Below, piece by piece: positions 39,076 through 49,000 of a stretch of 64,000 nt of DNA (positions are counted from its first letter, which is position 1; every line of letters starts with the position of its first letter). Source of the DNA: Buttiauxella ferragutiae (GTDB lineage Bacteria; Pseudomonadota; Gammaproteobacteria; Enterobacterales; Enterobacteriaceae); assembly GCF_001654915.1 (NCBI RefSeq), contig NZ_LXEQ01000047.1; one strand, 5' to 3'. The notes beneath the pieces were generated by a model that worked only from the letters and a program-made list of their open reading frames with translations, searched no databases and was not told the DNA's origin. Made by a program: the position numbers and the translations under genes.

Positions 39076-41301
39076 ATGGATTGGTTTGTTGATTGCTTTT
39101 CAACCTATCTTTACGGGTTGAAAGTCATCGCTATTACTCTGGCGATATTGATGTTAATTAGCGGAATAGATGATTTATTTATCGATGTCGTTTATTGGGT
39201 TCGCCGGGTATGGCGCTCAGCGACGGTTTACCGCAACAACGATTATCTGGATTATAAAGCCCTGTATGAGCCGCAAGAAAAGGCACTGGCAATTATGGTT
39301 CCCGCGTGGAATGAGACCGGGGTTATCGGTAACATGGCGAGATTGGCCGCCAGCTCGCTGGACTACGAAAACTATCATATTTTTGTCGGCACTTACCCTA
39401 ATGACCCGGACACCCAACGCGATGTCGACGACGTTTGCGCGCGTTTTCCAAATGTCCATAAAGTGGTGTGTGCACGGCCAGGCCCAACCAGCAAAGCGGA
39501 TTGCCTGAATAACATTCTCGACGCGATTTTGCAGTTTGAACGTAGCGCGCGTTTTAATTTCTCCGGCTTTATTCTGCACGATGCAGAAGACGTTATTTCT
39601 CCACTCGAATTACGCCTGTTCAATTATCTGGTCGATAGAAAAGATTTAATTCAGATCCCTGTTTATCCGTTTGAGCGCAAATGGACACATTTCACCAGCC
39701 TCAGTTATTTGGATGAATTTTCCGAACTGCACGGCAAAGATGTGCCTGTTCGTGAAGCTTTAGCGGGGCAGGTTCCGAGTGCAGGCGTAGGGACCTGTTT
39801 CAGTCGTCGAGCCGTGTTAGCACTGCTGGCAGACGGTGATGGTATTGCGTTTGACGTGCAGAGTTTGACCGAAGACTACGACATCGGTTTCCGCTTGCGT
39901 CAGAAGGGCATGGAAGAAATTTTCTGCCGCTTCCCGGTCGTGGATGAAAACGACAGCTCAGCAAAACCTTTCTTACAACGTTCACGTACCGCCAACGTGA
40001 TTTGTGTTCGTGAATATTTCCCGGACACCTTTGCGACTGCGGTGCGGCAAAAATCGCGCTGGATCATCGGTATTGTCTTCCAGGGGTTTAAAACACACCG
40101 CTGGAGCCCAAGCCCGATTCTTAACTATTTCTTGTGGCGTGACCGCAAAGGGGCCATTGCCAACTTCCTCAGTTTTGCTGCGATGCTGGTGATGATGCAG
40201 CTGGTAGCGATCATGATTTATCAGCGTAGCGTTGATGGTGCGTGGCAATTTCTGTCGATCTTCGTGGGTGGCCCATGGCTGACAACCCTGCTGTGGATTA
40301 ACTTCGGGTTGATGTCCAATCGCATACTCCAGCGCATGATTTTTGTCACCGGCTATTACGGAGTGGGGCAAGGTTTGCTGGTGATCCCGCGTCTGTTCTG
40401 GGGAAACCTGATTAACTTTGTCGCTAACTGGCGGGCGATTAAGCAGGTTATCCAGCACGGCGACCCGCGTCGCGTTGCCTGGGATAAAACTACGCACGAT
40501 TTCCCGACGGTCAGCGAGCAACGTTCCGCTCAGCCTCTGGGTTACATCCTTGTGGATTCGGGAGTGCTTACCCAGCAGCAACTTGAAGAAGCACTGCAAA
40601 ACCGTATTCCAGGTCTGAAACTGGGGGGTAGCCTGGTACAACTCGGCTATATCACCGCCGAACAACTTGCGGTCGCACTCGCAAAACAGGCCGATGTGCC
40701 GATGGAATCAATAGACTCGCTGGCACTGGATCCACAACTGGTCAACAGCATCCCGGCAAAAGTCGCTCAACACCATGCGGTGCTGCCATTGCGCCTTGAA
40801 GGTGAGACACTGACTCTGGCCTGCGAAAACACAATCGACCCGGTTTCGCTTTCGGCACTAAGCCGCAAAGTTGGCCGTCCGGTTAAATACGTGGTGGTGC
40901 CACGCGGACAGGTGGTGATTGGCTTGCGCTACTGGTACGGCTCAGAGCAATTGCTCAAAGAGAAACAGATACTGGAAAGTGCGGTGAGTGAAGATCTTAT
41001 CAGCCGGGCACAGGCTGATGACCTCTGGAAGCAATATGTTTCCGGTCAACTTTTTTTTGCCGAAGTGCTCACCAACGAATTCAAGCTCAACGAAGCGGTT
41101 CTGCGTGCGGTGTTATTGCGCTATGAGCGTAGCGATTTGATGTTTGGGGAATTCCTGGTGCAAGAAGGTGTGGTCGACCAAAAAGTGGTCAGTCGCGCAC
41201 TGGAACAGCAAGATAAACTGCAACCGTCCCTCAGCAAACTGCTGCAAAATGCCGGTATCACTAAGTTACAACAGGCGCGCCTGGCTAGGGAGGTGTTATG
41301 A
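39076..41301 (+). CDS. nfrB: NfrB, inner-membrane glycosyltransferase with c-di-GMP-binding domain
   Basis: 741 residues: N-terminal helix, GT2 catalytic domain (GTYPNDPDTQ, FILHDAEDV, TEDYDIGFRLR, and QxxRW-like RQKSRWIIG), further membrane helices (about 355-460), then a C-terminal MshEN-type domain (LGYILVDSGVLTQQQLEEAL and GGSLVQLGYITAEQLAVALAKQ). In E. coli NfrB synthesises a ManNAc-containing surface glycan on binding c-di-GMP, and is required for phage N4 adsorption. Overlaps nfrA by four bases. Confidence 0.92.
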   Translation: MDWFVDCFSTYLYGLKVIAITLAILMLISGIDDLFIDVVYWVRRVWRSATVYRNNDYLDYKALYEPQEKALAIMVPAWNETGVIGNMARLAASSLDYENYHIFVGTYPNDPDTQRDVDDVCARFPNVHKVVCARPGPTSKADCLNNILDAILQFERSARFNFSGFILHDAEDVISPLELRLFNYLVDRKDLIQIPVYPFERKWTHFTSLSYLDEFSELHGKDVPVREALAGQVPSAGVGTCFSRRAVLALLADGDGIAFDVQSLTEDYDIGFRLRQKGMEEIFCRFPVVDENDSSAKPFLQRSRTANVICVREYFPDTFATAVRQKSRWIIGIVFQGFKTHRWSPSPILNYFLWRDRKGAIANFLSFAAMLVMMQLVAIMIYQRSVDGAWQFLSIFVGGPWLTTLLWINFGLMSNRILQRMIFVTGYYGVGQGLLVIPRLFWGNLINFVANWRAIKQVIQHGDPRRVAWDKTTHDFPTVSEQRSAQPLGYILVDSGVLTQQQLEEALQNRIPGLKLGGSLVQLGYITAEQLAVALAKQADVPMESIDSLALDPQLVNSIPAKVAQHHAVLPLRLEGETLTLACENTIDPVSLSALSRKVGRPVKYVVVPRGQVVIGLRYWYGSEQLLKEKQILESAVSEDLISRAQADDLWKQYVSGQLFFAEVLTNEFKLNEAVLRAVLLRYERSDLMFGEFLVQEGVVDQKVVSRALEQQDKLQPSLSKLLQNAGITKLQQARLAREVL

Positions 41302-43979
41302 ACATCCGCCTGAATCCGCTGGCCATGTTGATATGCGGTACATTACTCGCAACGCCTGCGCTCGCTGCAGAAGAAGGATCAAAACAAGACCTGGGCTTGA
41401 GCGATTACCGCTATTTCAAGGTTTACCCGCATATCGAGCGGGCGCATCAAGCCATGAAGGTTAACGATGAAACGCGCGCCTTGAGCAGTTTTGAACATGC
41501 GCATGAAATGGCGCCTGAAAGTGTGCGTCTGACATTATGGTTGGCAGAGGCTTACCGTCATTTTGGTCACGAAAAGAAAGCGCAAGCTTTACTGAAACGT
41601 GAGCTCAAGACAAATCCGCAAAACCCTGATTTGCAGCAAGCCCTGGCGGCGATTCCGGTTGCCGAGCAGCAAGTGAAATCCCTCAGCCAATTGCAGGAGT
41701 TGCAGAAGAAATGCGATGCCGAGCCTACGGTGGATTGCCGCAGCAAAGTAGGGAATTATGCGGTCAAACTCAACCAGTTAGACATCGCTCGCGCCCAACT
41801 GTCTGACCCTCAATTCCGTCACACCAAAGCCGCGCAAGCGTTAACGGATAACTACATCCAGCGGGCGATCTTCAGGCATCAGTGGGCGGCCGCCGACCAG
41901 GGTTTTGCACTGTTGGATAGCGATGCCACCCTGAGCGAGGCGCAGTACCAGCAATGGTTTGCCATTTTACTGCATATGCAGCGCGACCAGCGGATCCTCG
42001 ATTTGCAAAGTCAGGGTGTGATGAACAGCCCTGGTATGCAACTGGCGTATGCTCAATCGCTGGCTGAACGTAACGCGCTGGCACCACTGCGCCATTATCT
42101 CACCAGCCATAAGCCGGAGTTCACCAACCCTGCCGAAGAGCGTAACTGGCTACGGTTACTGGCAACCTACTGCCAGGACCCGGGTAACACAGTTGCCCAT
42201 TGGCCGGTCAAACACCCAGAAAACCAACAGTATGTGTTGTCGACCTTGGTCCCCATCCGTATCCAACAAGGCGACTGGCAAGGGGCCAACGCGCTGCTCA
42301 GTAACTTCCCGGACGATCAGGGACTTGATCAGCGCCTGGCGTTAAGTTTTGCGCGAAAAGACACGCAAGCCAGCATGGAGTTGATCCGCAAAATTAGCCA
42401 AATGCGTAGTCTGTCCGCGCAGGAACTGGAAACCGCCAGCTACCAAATGGTGGCTATGGGGCAGGAGCAAGCAGCCACCGAATTGCTGTTGAACTACTGG
42501 CCGTTTGAACAAGCCGGTAAGTTGCAGGATTCGCTCTCAACGCGTTTGTACAGCCAGCTTGCGGCGCATCCGCAGTGGTTGTCTGAGGAAAATAAAGCGC
42601 GGTTGCAAAAACCGTTACCGACAGCCACGCAGCGCATGGCTCAGGCTCGCGTGTTCCAGGGCGCAGAAAACTGCCCGATTGTGCGTAATTTATTAGGCGA
42701 TTTGTCGCCACAATATGACGCGGAAAGCTGGTCACATCTGGCGCAATGTTATCCATTCCAGCCAGGTCTTGCTCTGCATGCCGCGCAACAAGCGGCAGCT
42801 CGCGATCCGTCACCTTACTACCAACGGCAAGTGGCTTATCTGGCGTATACCGCGGAAGATTATCAGTTAGCACAGGCCAGCTGGGCGCGCGTTCCCGCAT
42901 CAGAAAGACCGAACCTGAAAACTGACTCAGCACCAGAAATGGATGATGCGGCGCGTGGCTTTGCGCTACTGACGCAAGGCAAACATTCTGAAGCCCGCGA
43001 TGCGCTGGATAAAGCCCGCGCTTCTCAACCCGACTCGCCCGAAATCCTGCGCCAACTGGTGTATCTCAACGAGCGACTGGACGATAAACCCAAAACTCGC
43101 GAGTACAGCGAGCGGGTAGTCGATGACATAGATAACACTCTCACACCACAGCAAACGCTCAACGAACAGCAGAAAAAAGACCGCTTTGAGTTCCGCCGCA
43201 TCCACGAAGACAGCGAACGCCGCTGGACTTTTACCTGGGACGGTTCATTCGGTTTAACGCCTGACTCGCTGAACAGTTCGGGCAGCAGCAGCGGCGCACA
43301 GCCGAATAAAAGCTACCGTAGCTATCAGCAGTTTGAGGCGGAGTACCGCATCGGTAAAAACCAAATTGTCGACGGTGACCAGCTCTCGGTTTACAGCCGT
43401 CTGTTCGCGGGCAGCAGCACTGAAAGCGACCATAACTTCATGCCGCTGTATGAGCCGATGTTAGGGATCGGCGTGCGCTGGAAACCGTTGCGTGACCAGG
43501 TTATCTACCTGGCGGCTGAACAGCAGATCCCGTTAGATAAGGCGCATGGCGAAAGTGACCTGATGCTGCGCGCGAGTGCGTCGTTCTTCAACGGCGGTAA
43601 ATACAGTGATGACTGGCATCCCACCGGTAATGGCTGGATGGCACAAAACCTGTATCTTGATGCGGCACATTACGTGAAAGCGGATTATCAGCTTTACACC
43701 GCGGATTACCGAATGAGCTGGCATCAGAAAATCAATCAACACCAAACCATTGAGCCTTACTGGCACGCACAGTACAACGCCAACACGGGCGACCCATACC
43801 AGGACAATACGCTGGGTGGCGTTGGGGTGCGGTTAAATACGTGGTTTGGGCAAACGCATTACGACGCGTTCCCGCATAAAGCGAGCGTCGGGCTGGAATA
43901 CCAGAGAGTATTTTCCGGCCACAATCGCGATACCAATTCCAAAAATAATCTGTTCCTGACGCTGGGAGTGCGCTGGTAA
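41298..43979 (+). CDS. nfrA: NfrA, outer-membrane glycan exporter and phage N4 receptor
   Basis: 893 residues. Signal peptide of 23 residues (ICGTLLATPALA), periplasmic TPR-like helical repeats (about 40-580), and a C-terminal beta-barrel domain (about 640-893) ending LFLTLGVRW with the terminal aromatic residue of outer-membrane proteins. E. coli NfrA is bound directly by N4 gp65. It is translated from overlapping codons with nfrB and shares its last base region with ybcH. Confidence 0.92.
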   Translation: MNIRLNPLAMLICGTLLATPALAAEEGSKQDLGLSDYRYFKVYPHIERAHQAMKVNDETRALSSFEHAHEMAPESVRLTLWLAEAYRHFGHEKKAQALLKRELKTNPQNPDLQQALAAIPVAEQQVKSLSQLQELQKKCDAEPTVDCRSKVGNYAVKLNQLDIARAQLSDPQFRHTKAAQALTDNYIQRAIFRHQWAAADQGFALLDSDATLSEAQYQQWFAILLHMQRDQRILDLQSQGVMNSPGMQLAYAQSLAERNALAPLRHYLTSHKPEFTNPAEERNWLRLLATYCQDPGNTVAHWPVKHPENQQYVLSTLVPIRIQQGDWQGANALLSNFPDDQGLDQRLALSFARKDTQASMELIRKISQMRSLSAQELETASYQMVAMGQEQAATELLLNYWPFEQAGKLQDSLSTRLYSQLAAHPQWLSEENKARLQKPLPTATQRMAQARVFQGAENCPIVRNLLGDLSPQYDAESWSHLAQCYPFQPGLALHAAQQAAARDPSPYYQRQVAYLAYTAEDYQLAQASWARVPASERPNLKTDSAPEMDDAARGFALLTQGKHSEARDALDKARASQPDSPEILRQLVYLNERLDDKPKTREYSERVVDDIDNTLTPQQTLNEQQKKDRFEFRRIHEDSERRWTFTWDGSFGLTPDSLNSSGSSSGAQPNKSYRSYQQFEAEYRIGKNQIVDGDQLSVYSRLFAGSSTESDHNFMPLYEPMLGIGVRWKPLRDQVIYLAAEQQIPLDKAHGESDLMLRASASFFNGGKYSDDWHPTGNGWMAQNLYLDAAHYVKADYQLYTADYRMSWHQKINQHQTIEPYWHAQYNANTGDPYQDNTLGGVGVRLNTWFGQTHYDAFPHKASVGLEYQRVFSGHNRDTNSKNNLFLTLGVRW

Positions 43980-44848
43980 TGAAGAAAATACTTCTGACAA
44001 CAACGCTACTGCTGGTAGTGCCTTTTGCCAGTGCGATGAATGCCGTGATGTATCAGCCGCAACTGCGCGATACCACCGTTTCCGACGCGCAGTGGCAAAG
44101 CGTATTGAGCAAACTTAAAGGGCAGGGAATTGATACCCTGGTCTTGCAATGGAGCCGTTACGACGATGCTTTCACGGGCGGGGAGTCTCGCGCCTGGCTT
44201 GAGCGTAAAGCGCAACTCACCACCGCAAGCGGTCTAAAACTGGTGATTGGTCTGGCAGCTGATGGACAGTTTTTCGAACGCCAAAAACAACCAATGCCCG
44301 CACTGGAAAACTATCTCAACCACTTGCGCGCCAACGACGTTGCCGTGGCAAAACGCTGGGTTGAAGTACTGGGTGAGCAGGCGATTTCTGGCTGGTATAT
44401 CAGCAGTGAACTCGATGACCGACGCTGGCGCACCCCGCAAATGCAGCAAGTTGCGGAAAACTGGATGAACAACACGCGTTTGTCGTTGGCCGCTGTCGCG
44501 GATAAACCGGTTGCGGTCAGTAGCTTCTTTGCCGGAAACATGACGCCGGACTCATACCGTAAATGGATAACCACCCTGAACCATAGCGGTGTGAAAGTGT
44601 GGATGCAGGACGGTGCGGGAACGCAAGTGCTGACGGAAACTGAGCGGGCGTTGTATCTGCAAGCGCCATCTGCCGGAAAGGTCATAGAGCTATTCCGCCA
44701 GGATAAGCAGGCCGAAACCTTTAAAGCGCAACCCGCTCCGGCGGCGTATCAGCAGAAATTGTTGTCGACCCCTGTCCCGCAGGGGCAGGACAGAATTTTC
44801 TTCTCATTGCGTTATATGAGTGCGACCAACGGGGTGTTGGCCAAATAG
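43979..44848 (+). CDS. ybcH: YbcH, periplasmic DUF4434-type protein of the nfr operon
   Basis: 289 residues with a signal peptide (LLVVPFASA) and a predicted TIM-barrel glycoside-hydrolase-like fold: LVLQWSRYDD, LKLVIGLAAD, ISGWYISSELDDRRW (acidic pair, possible catalytic site). In E. coli ybcH sits in the same nfr operon. Likely processes or binds the NGR glycan in the periplasm. Start codon overlaps the nfrA stop. Confidence 0.82.
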   Translation: MKKILLTTTLLLVVPFASAMNAVMYQPQLRDTTVSDAQWQSVLSKLKGQGIDTLVLQWSRYDDAFTGGESRAWLERKAQLTTASGLKLVIGLAADGQFFERQKQPMPALENYLNHLRANDVAVAKRWVEVLGEQAISGWYISSELDDRRWRTPQMQQVAENWMNNTRLSLAAVADKPVAVSSFFAGNMTPDSYRKWITTLNHSGVKVWMQDGAGTQVLTETERALYLQAPSAGKVIELFRQDKQAETFKAQPAPAAYQQKLLSTPVPQGQDRIFFSLRYMSATNGVLAK

Positions 44849-44862
44849 CTTTGGTTTTGTCG

Positions 44863-44889
44863 GGTGGATAAACGCTAGCGTCATCCACC
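44863..44889. repeat. REP-like palindrome after ybcH
   Basis: GGTGGATAAACGCTAGCGTCATCCACC, between two convergent operons. Confidence 0.75.
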
Positions 44890-44899
44890 GCTATTCCGG

Positions 44900-45022
44900 T
44901 CAGGACTTAAACCCCGCCGCGGTCATCAGCAGCCGGAAACCCATCCCCACGGCGGCCAGTGCCAAAACACTGCCGCCCCATAACGCCACCATCCACAACA
45001 AACGAACTCCAGTCTGTTTCAT
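44900..45022 (-). CDS. DUF2474 small subunit of the CioAB-type oxidase
   Basis: 40-residue single-span membrane protein (MKQTGVRLLWMVALWGG ... GFKS). Its ATG overlaps the cioB stop as ATGA. Proteins of this size and pattern (RLLWxxxLWxxGVLAL) accompany cioAB operons as DUF2474, the counterpart of CydX, which stabilises the bd oxidase. The frame is open further upstream but only this start fits the overlap. Confidence 0.8.
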   Translation of the reverse strand: MKQTGVRLLWMVALWGGSVLALAAVGMGFRLLMTAAGFKS

Positions 45023-46035
45023 CAGTGATACCCCTCGCCATGCGGCACTTTTCCGCGGAAAACGTAATAACTCCAGAAGGTGTAAACCAAAATTATCGGG
45101 ATAATAAACAGTGCGCCGACCAGCATAAAACCCTGGCTTTGCGGCGGGGCGGCGGCCTGCCACAAGGTAATGGATGGCGGGATCAGATACGGCCAAATAC
45201 TGATCCCTAGTCCGCTAAAGCCGAGGAAAATTAGCCCTAACGTCAGCAAAAACGGCGTGCTGTGCCAGCTATTTTCTCGACTGACCGAGAGCCATAACCA
45301 GGCGCTGCACGCTACCACCAGCAGTGGAACCGGCAACAGGAACCAGAAATTCGGCAGGCTAAACCAGCGGGTGGAAATTTGCGGGTGCGCAAGCGGCGTC
45401 CAGATACTGATAACGGCGATGACCGCCAGCATGACCATCAACAGCGGCTTGATGATGTTACGCATGGTTTTTAGTAGCGGGTCTGCGCTTTTCATCACCA
45501 GCCAACTGGCGCCAAGCAGCGCATACGCCACCACCAAACCAAGGCCGCAGAACAGATTAAACGGCGTGATCCAGTCAAGCTGGCTGCCGCTAAAAGTGCG
45601 TCCTGTCACCGGGAAACCTGAAATCACCGCGCCGACTACCACACCCTGGCAATAGGTTGCCAGGATCGAACCACCAATAAACGCTTTATCCCAGAATGGA
45701 CGGTGCGCTGGCGTGGCTTTAAAGCGGAATTCAAACGCCACTCCGCGAAAAATCAGCCCGATTAGCATCAACGACAGCGGGATGGTTAACGCATCAACAA
45801 TCACCGCATAAGCCAGAGGGAAAGCACCAAACAGTGCTGCCCCCCCTAACACCAGCCAGGTTTCGTTGCCATCCCAGACAGGGGCAACACTATTGACCAT
45901 CACATCACGGTCTTGTGCACCGCGAACAAACGGGAAAAGGATGCCAATGCCGAGATCAAACCCATCCATCACGATGTACATTAGGGTGGAAAAGACAATA
46001 ATCACAAACCAGATAACTGACAGATCGATGCCCAT
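45022..46035 (-). CDS. cioB: Cyanide-insensitive-type bd oxidase subunit II
   Basis: CydB-family integral protein of 337 residues with eight to nine helices. Signature VMDGFDLGIGILFPF and VAPVWDGNETWLVLGGAALFGAFP. Together with CioA it forms a terminal quinol oxidase. It overlaps both neighbours, 1 base with cioA and an ATGA with the DUF2474 gene, showing a tightly coupled operon. The regular cydAB must be elsewhere. Confidence 0.92.
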   Translation of the reverse strand: MGIDLSVIWFVIIVFSTLMYIVMDGFDLGIGILFPFVRGAQDRDVMVNSVAPVWDGNETWLVLGGAALFGAFPLAYAVIVDALTIPLSLMLIGLIFRGVAFEFRFKATPAHRPFWDKAFIGGSILATYCQGVVVGAVISGFPVTGRTFSGSQLDWITPFNLFCGLGLVVAYALLGASWLVMKSADPLLKTMRNIIKPLLMVMLAVIAVISIWTPLAHPQISTRWFSLPNFWFLLPVPLLVVACSAWLWLSVSRENSWHSTPFLLTLGLIFLGFSGLGISIWPYLIPPSITLWQAAAPPQSQGFMLVGALFIIPIILVYTFWSYYVFRGKVPHGEGYH

Positions 46036-47447
46036 TAACGTGGCTCCTCCAGTGAATCGGTGACCGCCGATAGCGGGCGAGAAGGCGTGCCGTGCGCGGA
46101 GGGCGTATCGTCATCAAATGGCTGCGGGCCTTTCTTGATAAGCCTGACCATATAGCTATAACCCACGCCAAACACCGACATGTACACCACAAAGAAGGTC
46201 AGCAGGCTGATACTCATCTGCAAATTCCCGTGTGCCGAAACGGCATCTTTGGTGCGCAGCAAGCCATACACCACCCACGGTTGGCGACCCACTTCAGTCG
46301 TCACCCAGCCTGCCAGAATCGCGATAAGCCCCGATGGCCCCATCCACAACATAAAGCGCAGGAACGGGCGGCTTTCGTATAACCGGTGGCGATAGCGCAA
46401 CCACAAACTGAACACGCCTGCCAGAATCATCAGCATGCCCAGCCCCGCCATAATGCGGAATGACCAGAACACCGTGGTGGAATTTGGCCGGTCTTCTTTC
46501 GGGAACTCTTTTAGCGCCGGAACCTGTTTATCCAGGCTATGGGTGAGGATCAGGCTGCCGAGTGCCGGGATCTCCAGCCCGTAACGCGTGCGCTCTTGTT
46601 CCATATCCGGCCAGCCAAACAGCAGCAGCGGGGTAGGTTCGCCGGGTACGTTTTCCCAATGCCCCTCAATGGCGGCAATTTTCGCCGGTTGGTGTTTCAG
46701 GGTATTCAGGCCGTGCATATCCCCAATCATCGCTTGCAGTGGCGCGACGATTAACGCCATCCATAATGCCATTGAAAACATGGTTTTAATCGCCGGAGTT
46801 TTGTTGCCCCGCAGCAAATGCCAGGCCGCTGATGCCCCAACAAAAAACGCGCTGCTAAGAAAAGCGGCCACGGACATATGCAGTAAGCGGTAAGGGAATG
46901 ACGGATTAAACACCACGGCAAACCAGTCAACAGGCACCACTTGCCCGTTATGAATTTCAAAACCTTGCGGTGTCTGCATCCAACTATTGGACGCGAGGAT
47001 CCAGAAGGTGGACATCAAAGTGCCCAGCGCCACCATGCAGGTCGCAAAGAAATGCAGCCCAGGCCCGACGCGCTTCCAGCCAAACAGCATCACGCCCAGG
47101 AACCCAGCCTCAAGGAAAAATGCGGTCAGCACTTCATAGGTCAACAATGGCCCGGTGATGCTGCCTGCAAACTGCGAAAAACCGCTCCAGTTGGTGCCGA
47201 ACTGATAGGCCATCACCAGCCCGGACACCACGCCCATGCCGAAGTTAACCGCGAATATCTTTGACCAAAAATCGTAAAGCGAACGAAAAACCGGGTTTTT
47301 AGATTTGAGCCACAACCCTTCAAGCACTGCCAGATAACTGGCCAGCCCAATGGTGATGGCGGGGAAAATAATGTGGAAGGAGACAGTAAAAGCAAACTGA
47401 ATCCTCGCCAGATGAAAAGCGTCTAAACCAAACATGCGCAACCTCAT
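46035..47447 (-). CDS. cioA: Cyanide-insensitive-type bd oxidase subunit I
   Basis: CydA-family subunit of 470 residues, carrying the haems. N-terminal ARIQFAFTVSFHIIFPAITIGLA contains the haem ligand His19-equivalent. The quinol loop is short (about residues 250-330), typical of CioA rather than E. coli CydA. The C-terminal GWVTTEVGRQPWVVYGLLRT motif is intact. Divergent from ydcR across a 137-base gap. Confidence 0.92.
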   Translation of the reverse strand: MRLRMFGLDAFHLARIQFAFTVSFHIIFPAITIGLASYLAVLEGLWLKSKNPVFRSLYDFWSKIFAVNFGMGVVSGLVMAYQFGTNWSGFSQFAGSITGPLLTYEVLTAFFLEAGFLGVMLFGWKRVGPGLHFFATCMVALGTLMSTFWILASNSWMQTPQGFEIHNGQVVPVDWFAVVFNPSFPYRLLHMSVAAFLSSAFFVGASAAWHLLRGNKTPAIKTMFSMALWMALIVAPLQAMIGDMHGLNTLKHQPAKIAAIEGHWENVPGEPTPLLLFGWPDMEQERTRYGLEIPALGSLILTHSLDKQVPALKEFPKEDRPNSTTVFWSFRIMAGLGMLMILAGVFSLWLRYRHRLYESRPFLRFMLWMGPSGLIAILAGWVTTEVGRQPWVVYGLLRTKDAVSAHGNLQMSISLLTFFVVYMSVFGVGYSYMVRLIKKGPQPFDDDTPSAHGTPSRPLSAVTDSLEEPR

Positions 47448-47584
47448 AGCACAGTAACTTCGACGCTATGTTAGAGGGTTATCCTGGTGGGAATAAGAAA
47501 CAGAACAACGTTTTTTGCCTATAACAGTTGTGAAATTTAGCGTATTTTTAGCTATCTGATATAGGCAGCAAGCACAGGTTAATC

Positions 47585-48997
47585 ATGAAAAAATACCAGC
47601 AACTTGCGCAGCAAATCATTGACCAGATTGCACTCGGGGCGTGGTTGCCAGGGGACAAGCTTCCTTCGCTACGTGAGCAGGTGACGATGAGTGGTATGAG
47701 CTTCATGACCGTCAGCCATGCTTATCAAACCCTGGAAAGCCAGGGTTTGATTGTTGCCAGGCCGCAGTCGGGTTATTACGTCGCTTCTCGCCCTGCAGCG
47801 CGGAGCACGCTTGCCCCCGTGAAAGTCATGCGTGATGAAGCGGTGGATATCAATACCTACATTTTTGATGTGTTGCAGGCCAGTTGCGACGCATCGGTAG
47901 TGCCATTCGGTTCGGCATTCCCAGATCCGCGTCTGTTTCCGCTACAACAACTTAACCGCTCACTGGCCACTGTCAGCAAAACCGCCACTGCCATGAGCGT
48001 GATTGAAAACTTGCCACCGGGTAACGAAGCCTTGCGGCACGCCATTGCCAGGCGTTATGCGCAGCAGGGAATGCAGGTATCGCCAGAGGAGATTGTGATA
48101 ACCGCTGGTGCGCTTGAAGCGCTCAATCTCAGCCTGCAAGCAGTCACTGAGCCGGGGGATTGGGTGATTGTTGAAAATCCGTGTTTTTATGGCGCGTTAC
48201 AGGCGCTGGAACGCTTGCGCTTAAAGGCTCTGTCGGTGGCAACTGACCCGCAAAACGGCATTGATCTCATCGCACTGAAACAGGCGCTTAACGACTATCC
48301 GGTGAAAGCATGTTGGTTAATGACCAATAGTCAGAATCCGCTAGGCGTGACGTTGTCACCTGATAAGAAGCTGCAACTGGTGGAATTGTTACAACAGCAT
48401 AATGTCACGCTTATCGAAGATGATGTTTACAGCGAGCTGTATTCTGGACGCGATCGTCCGTTACCGGCCAGGGCGTATGACGAGCAAGGCATCACGCTGC
48501 ACTGTTCATCATTTTCGAAATGCCTGGTCGCGGGGTTTCGCATCGGTTGGGTGGCAGCAGGTAAACATGCGCGGCGTATTCAGCAACTGCAATTAATGAG
48601 CACACTTTCCACCAGTTCGCCGATGCAACTGGCGCTGGTTGATTATCTGGCGACCAAACGTTACGACACCCATTTACGCAAACTGCGGCGCATTTTGGCT
48701 GAGCGTAAACAGCAAACCTTGCAGGCGCTGCATCAGTATTTCCCAGTTGAGGTGAAAATTCACCATAGCGAAAGCGGCTATTTCCTGTGGGTAGAATTAC
48801 CCGATTATATGGATGCCAGCGTGTTGAGTGAGCAAGCTATTGCCCACAAAATCAGCATTGCACCGGGAAAAATGTTTACCACTGGCGGTGCATGGCATAA
48901 TTATTTTCGTCTTAATGCGTCGTGGGTGTTAGGTGAGCGTGAACAACACGCGGTGATCACCCTGGCTGATTTAATTCGCCAACAAATTAAGGAGTGA
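47585..48997 (+). CDS. ydcR: MocR-family regulator YdcR
   Basis: 470 residues: N-terminal GntR winged helix (LPSLREQVTMSGMSFMTVSHAYQTLESQGLI) fused to a fold-type I aminotransferase domain with NSQNPLG and the PLP lysine in SSFSKCLVAGFRIGW. MocR proteins use PLP as a sensor. In E. coli ydcR is directly upstream of ydcSTUV-patD; here the aromatic cluster separates them. An acetyltransferase gene follows after three bases and is probably co-transcribed. Confidence 0.92.
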   Translation: MKKYQQLAQQIIDQIALGAWLPGDKLPSLREQVTMSGMSFMTVSHAYQTLESQGLIVARPQSGYYVASRPAARSTLAPVKVMRDEAVDINTYIFDVLQASCDASVVPFGSAFPDPRLFPLQQLNRSLATVSKTATAMSVIENLPPGNEALRHAIARRYAQQGMQVSPEEIVITAGALEALNLSLQAVTEPGDWVIVENPCFYGALQALERLRLKALSVATDPQNGIDLIALKQALNDYPVKACWLMTNSQNPLGVTLSPDKKLQLVELLQQHNVTLIEDDVYSELYSGRDRPLPARAYDEQGITLHCSSFSKCLVAGFRIGWVAAGKHARRIQQLQLMSTLSTSSPMQLALVDYLATKRYDTHLRKLRRILAERKQQTLQALHQYFPVEVKIHHSESGYFLWVELPDYMDASVLSEQAIAHKISIAPGKMFTTGGAWHNYFRLNASWVLGEREQHAVITLADLIRQQIKE

Positions 48998-49000
48998 ACA

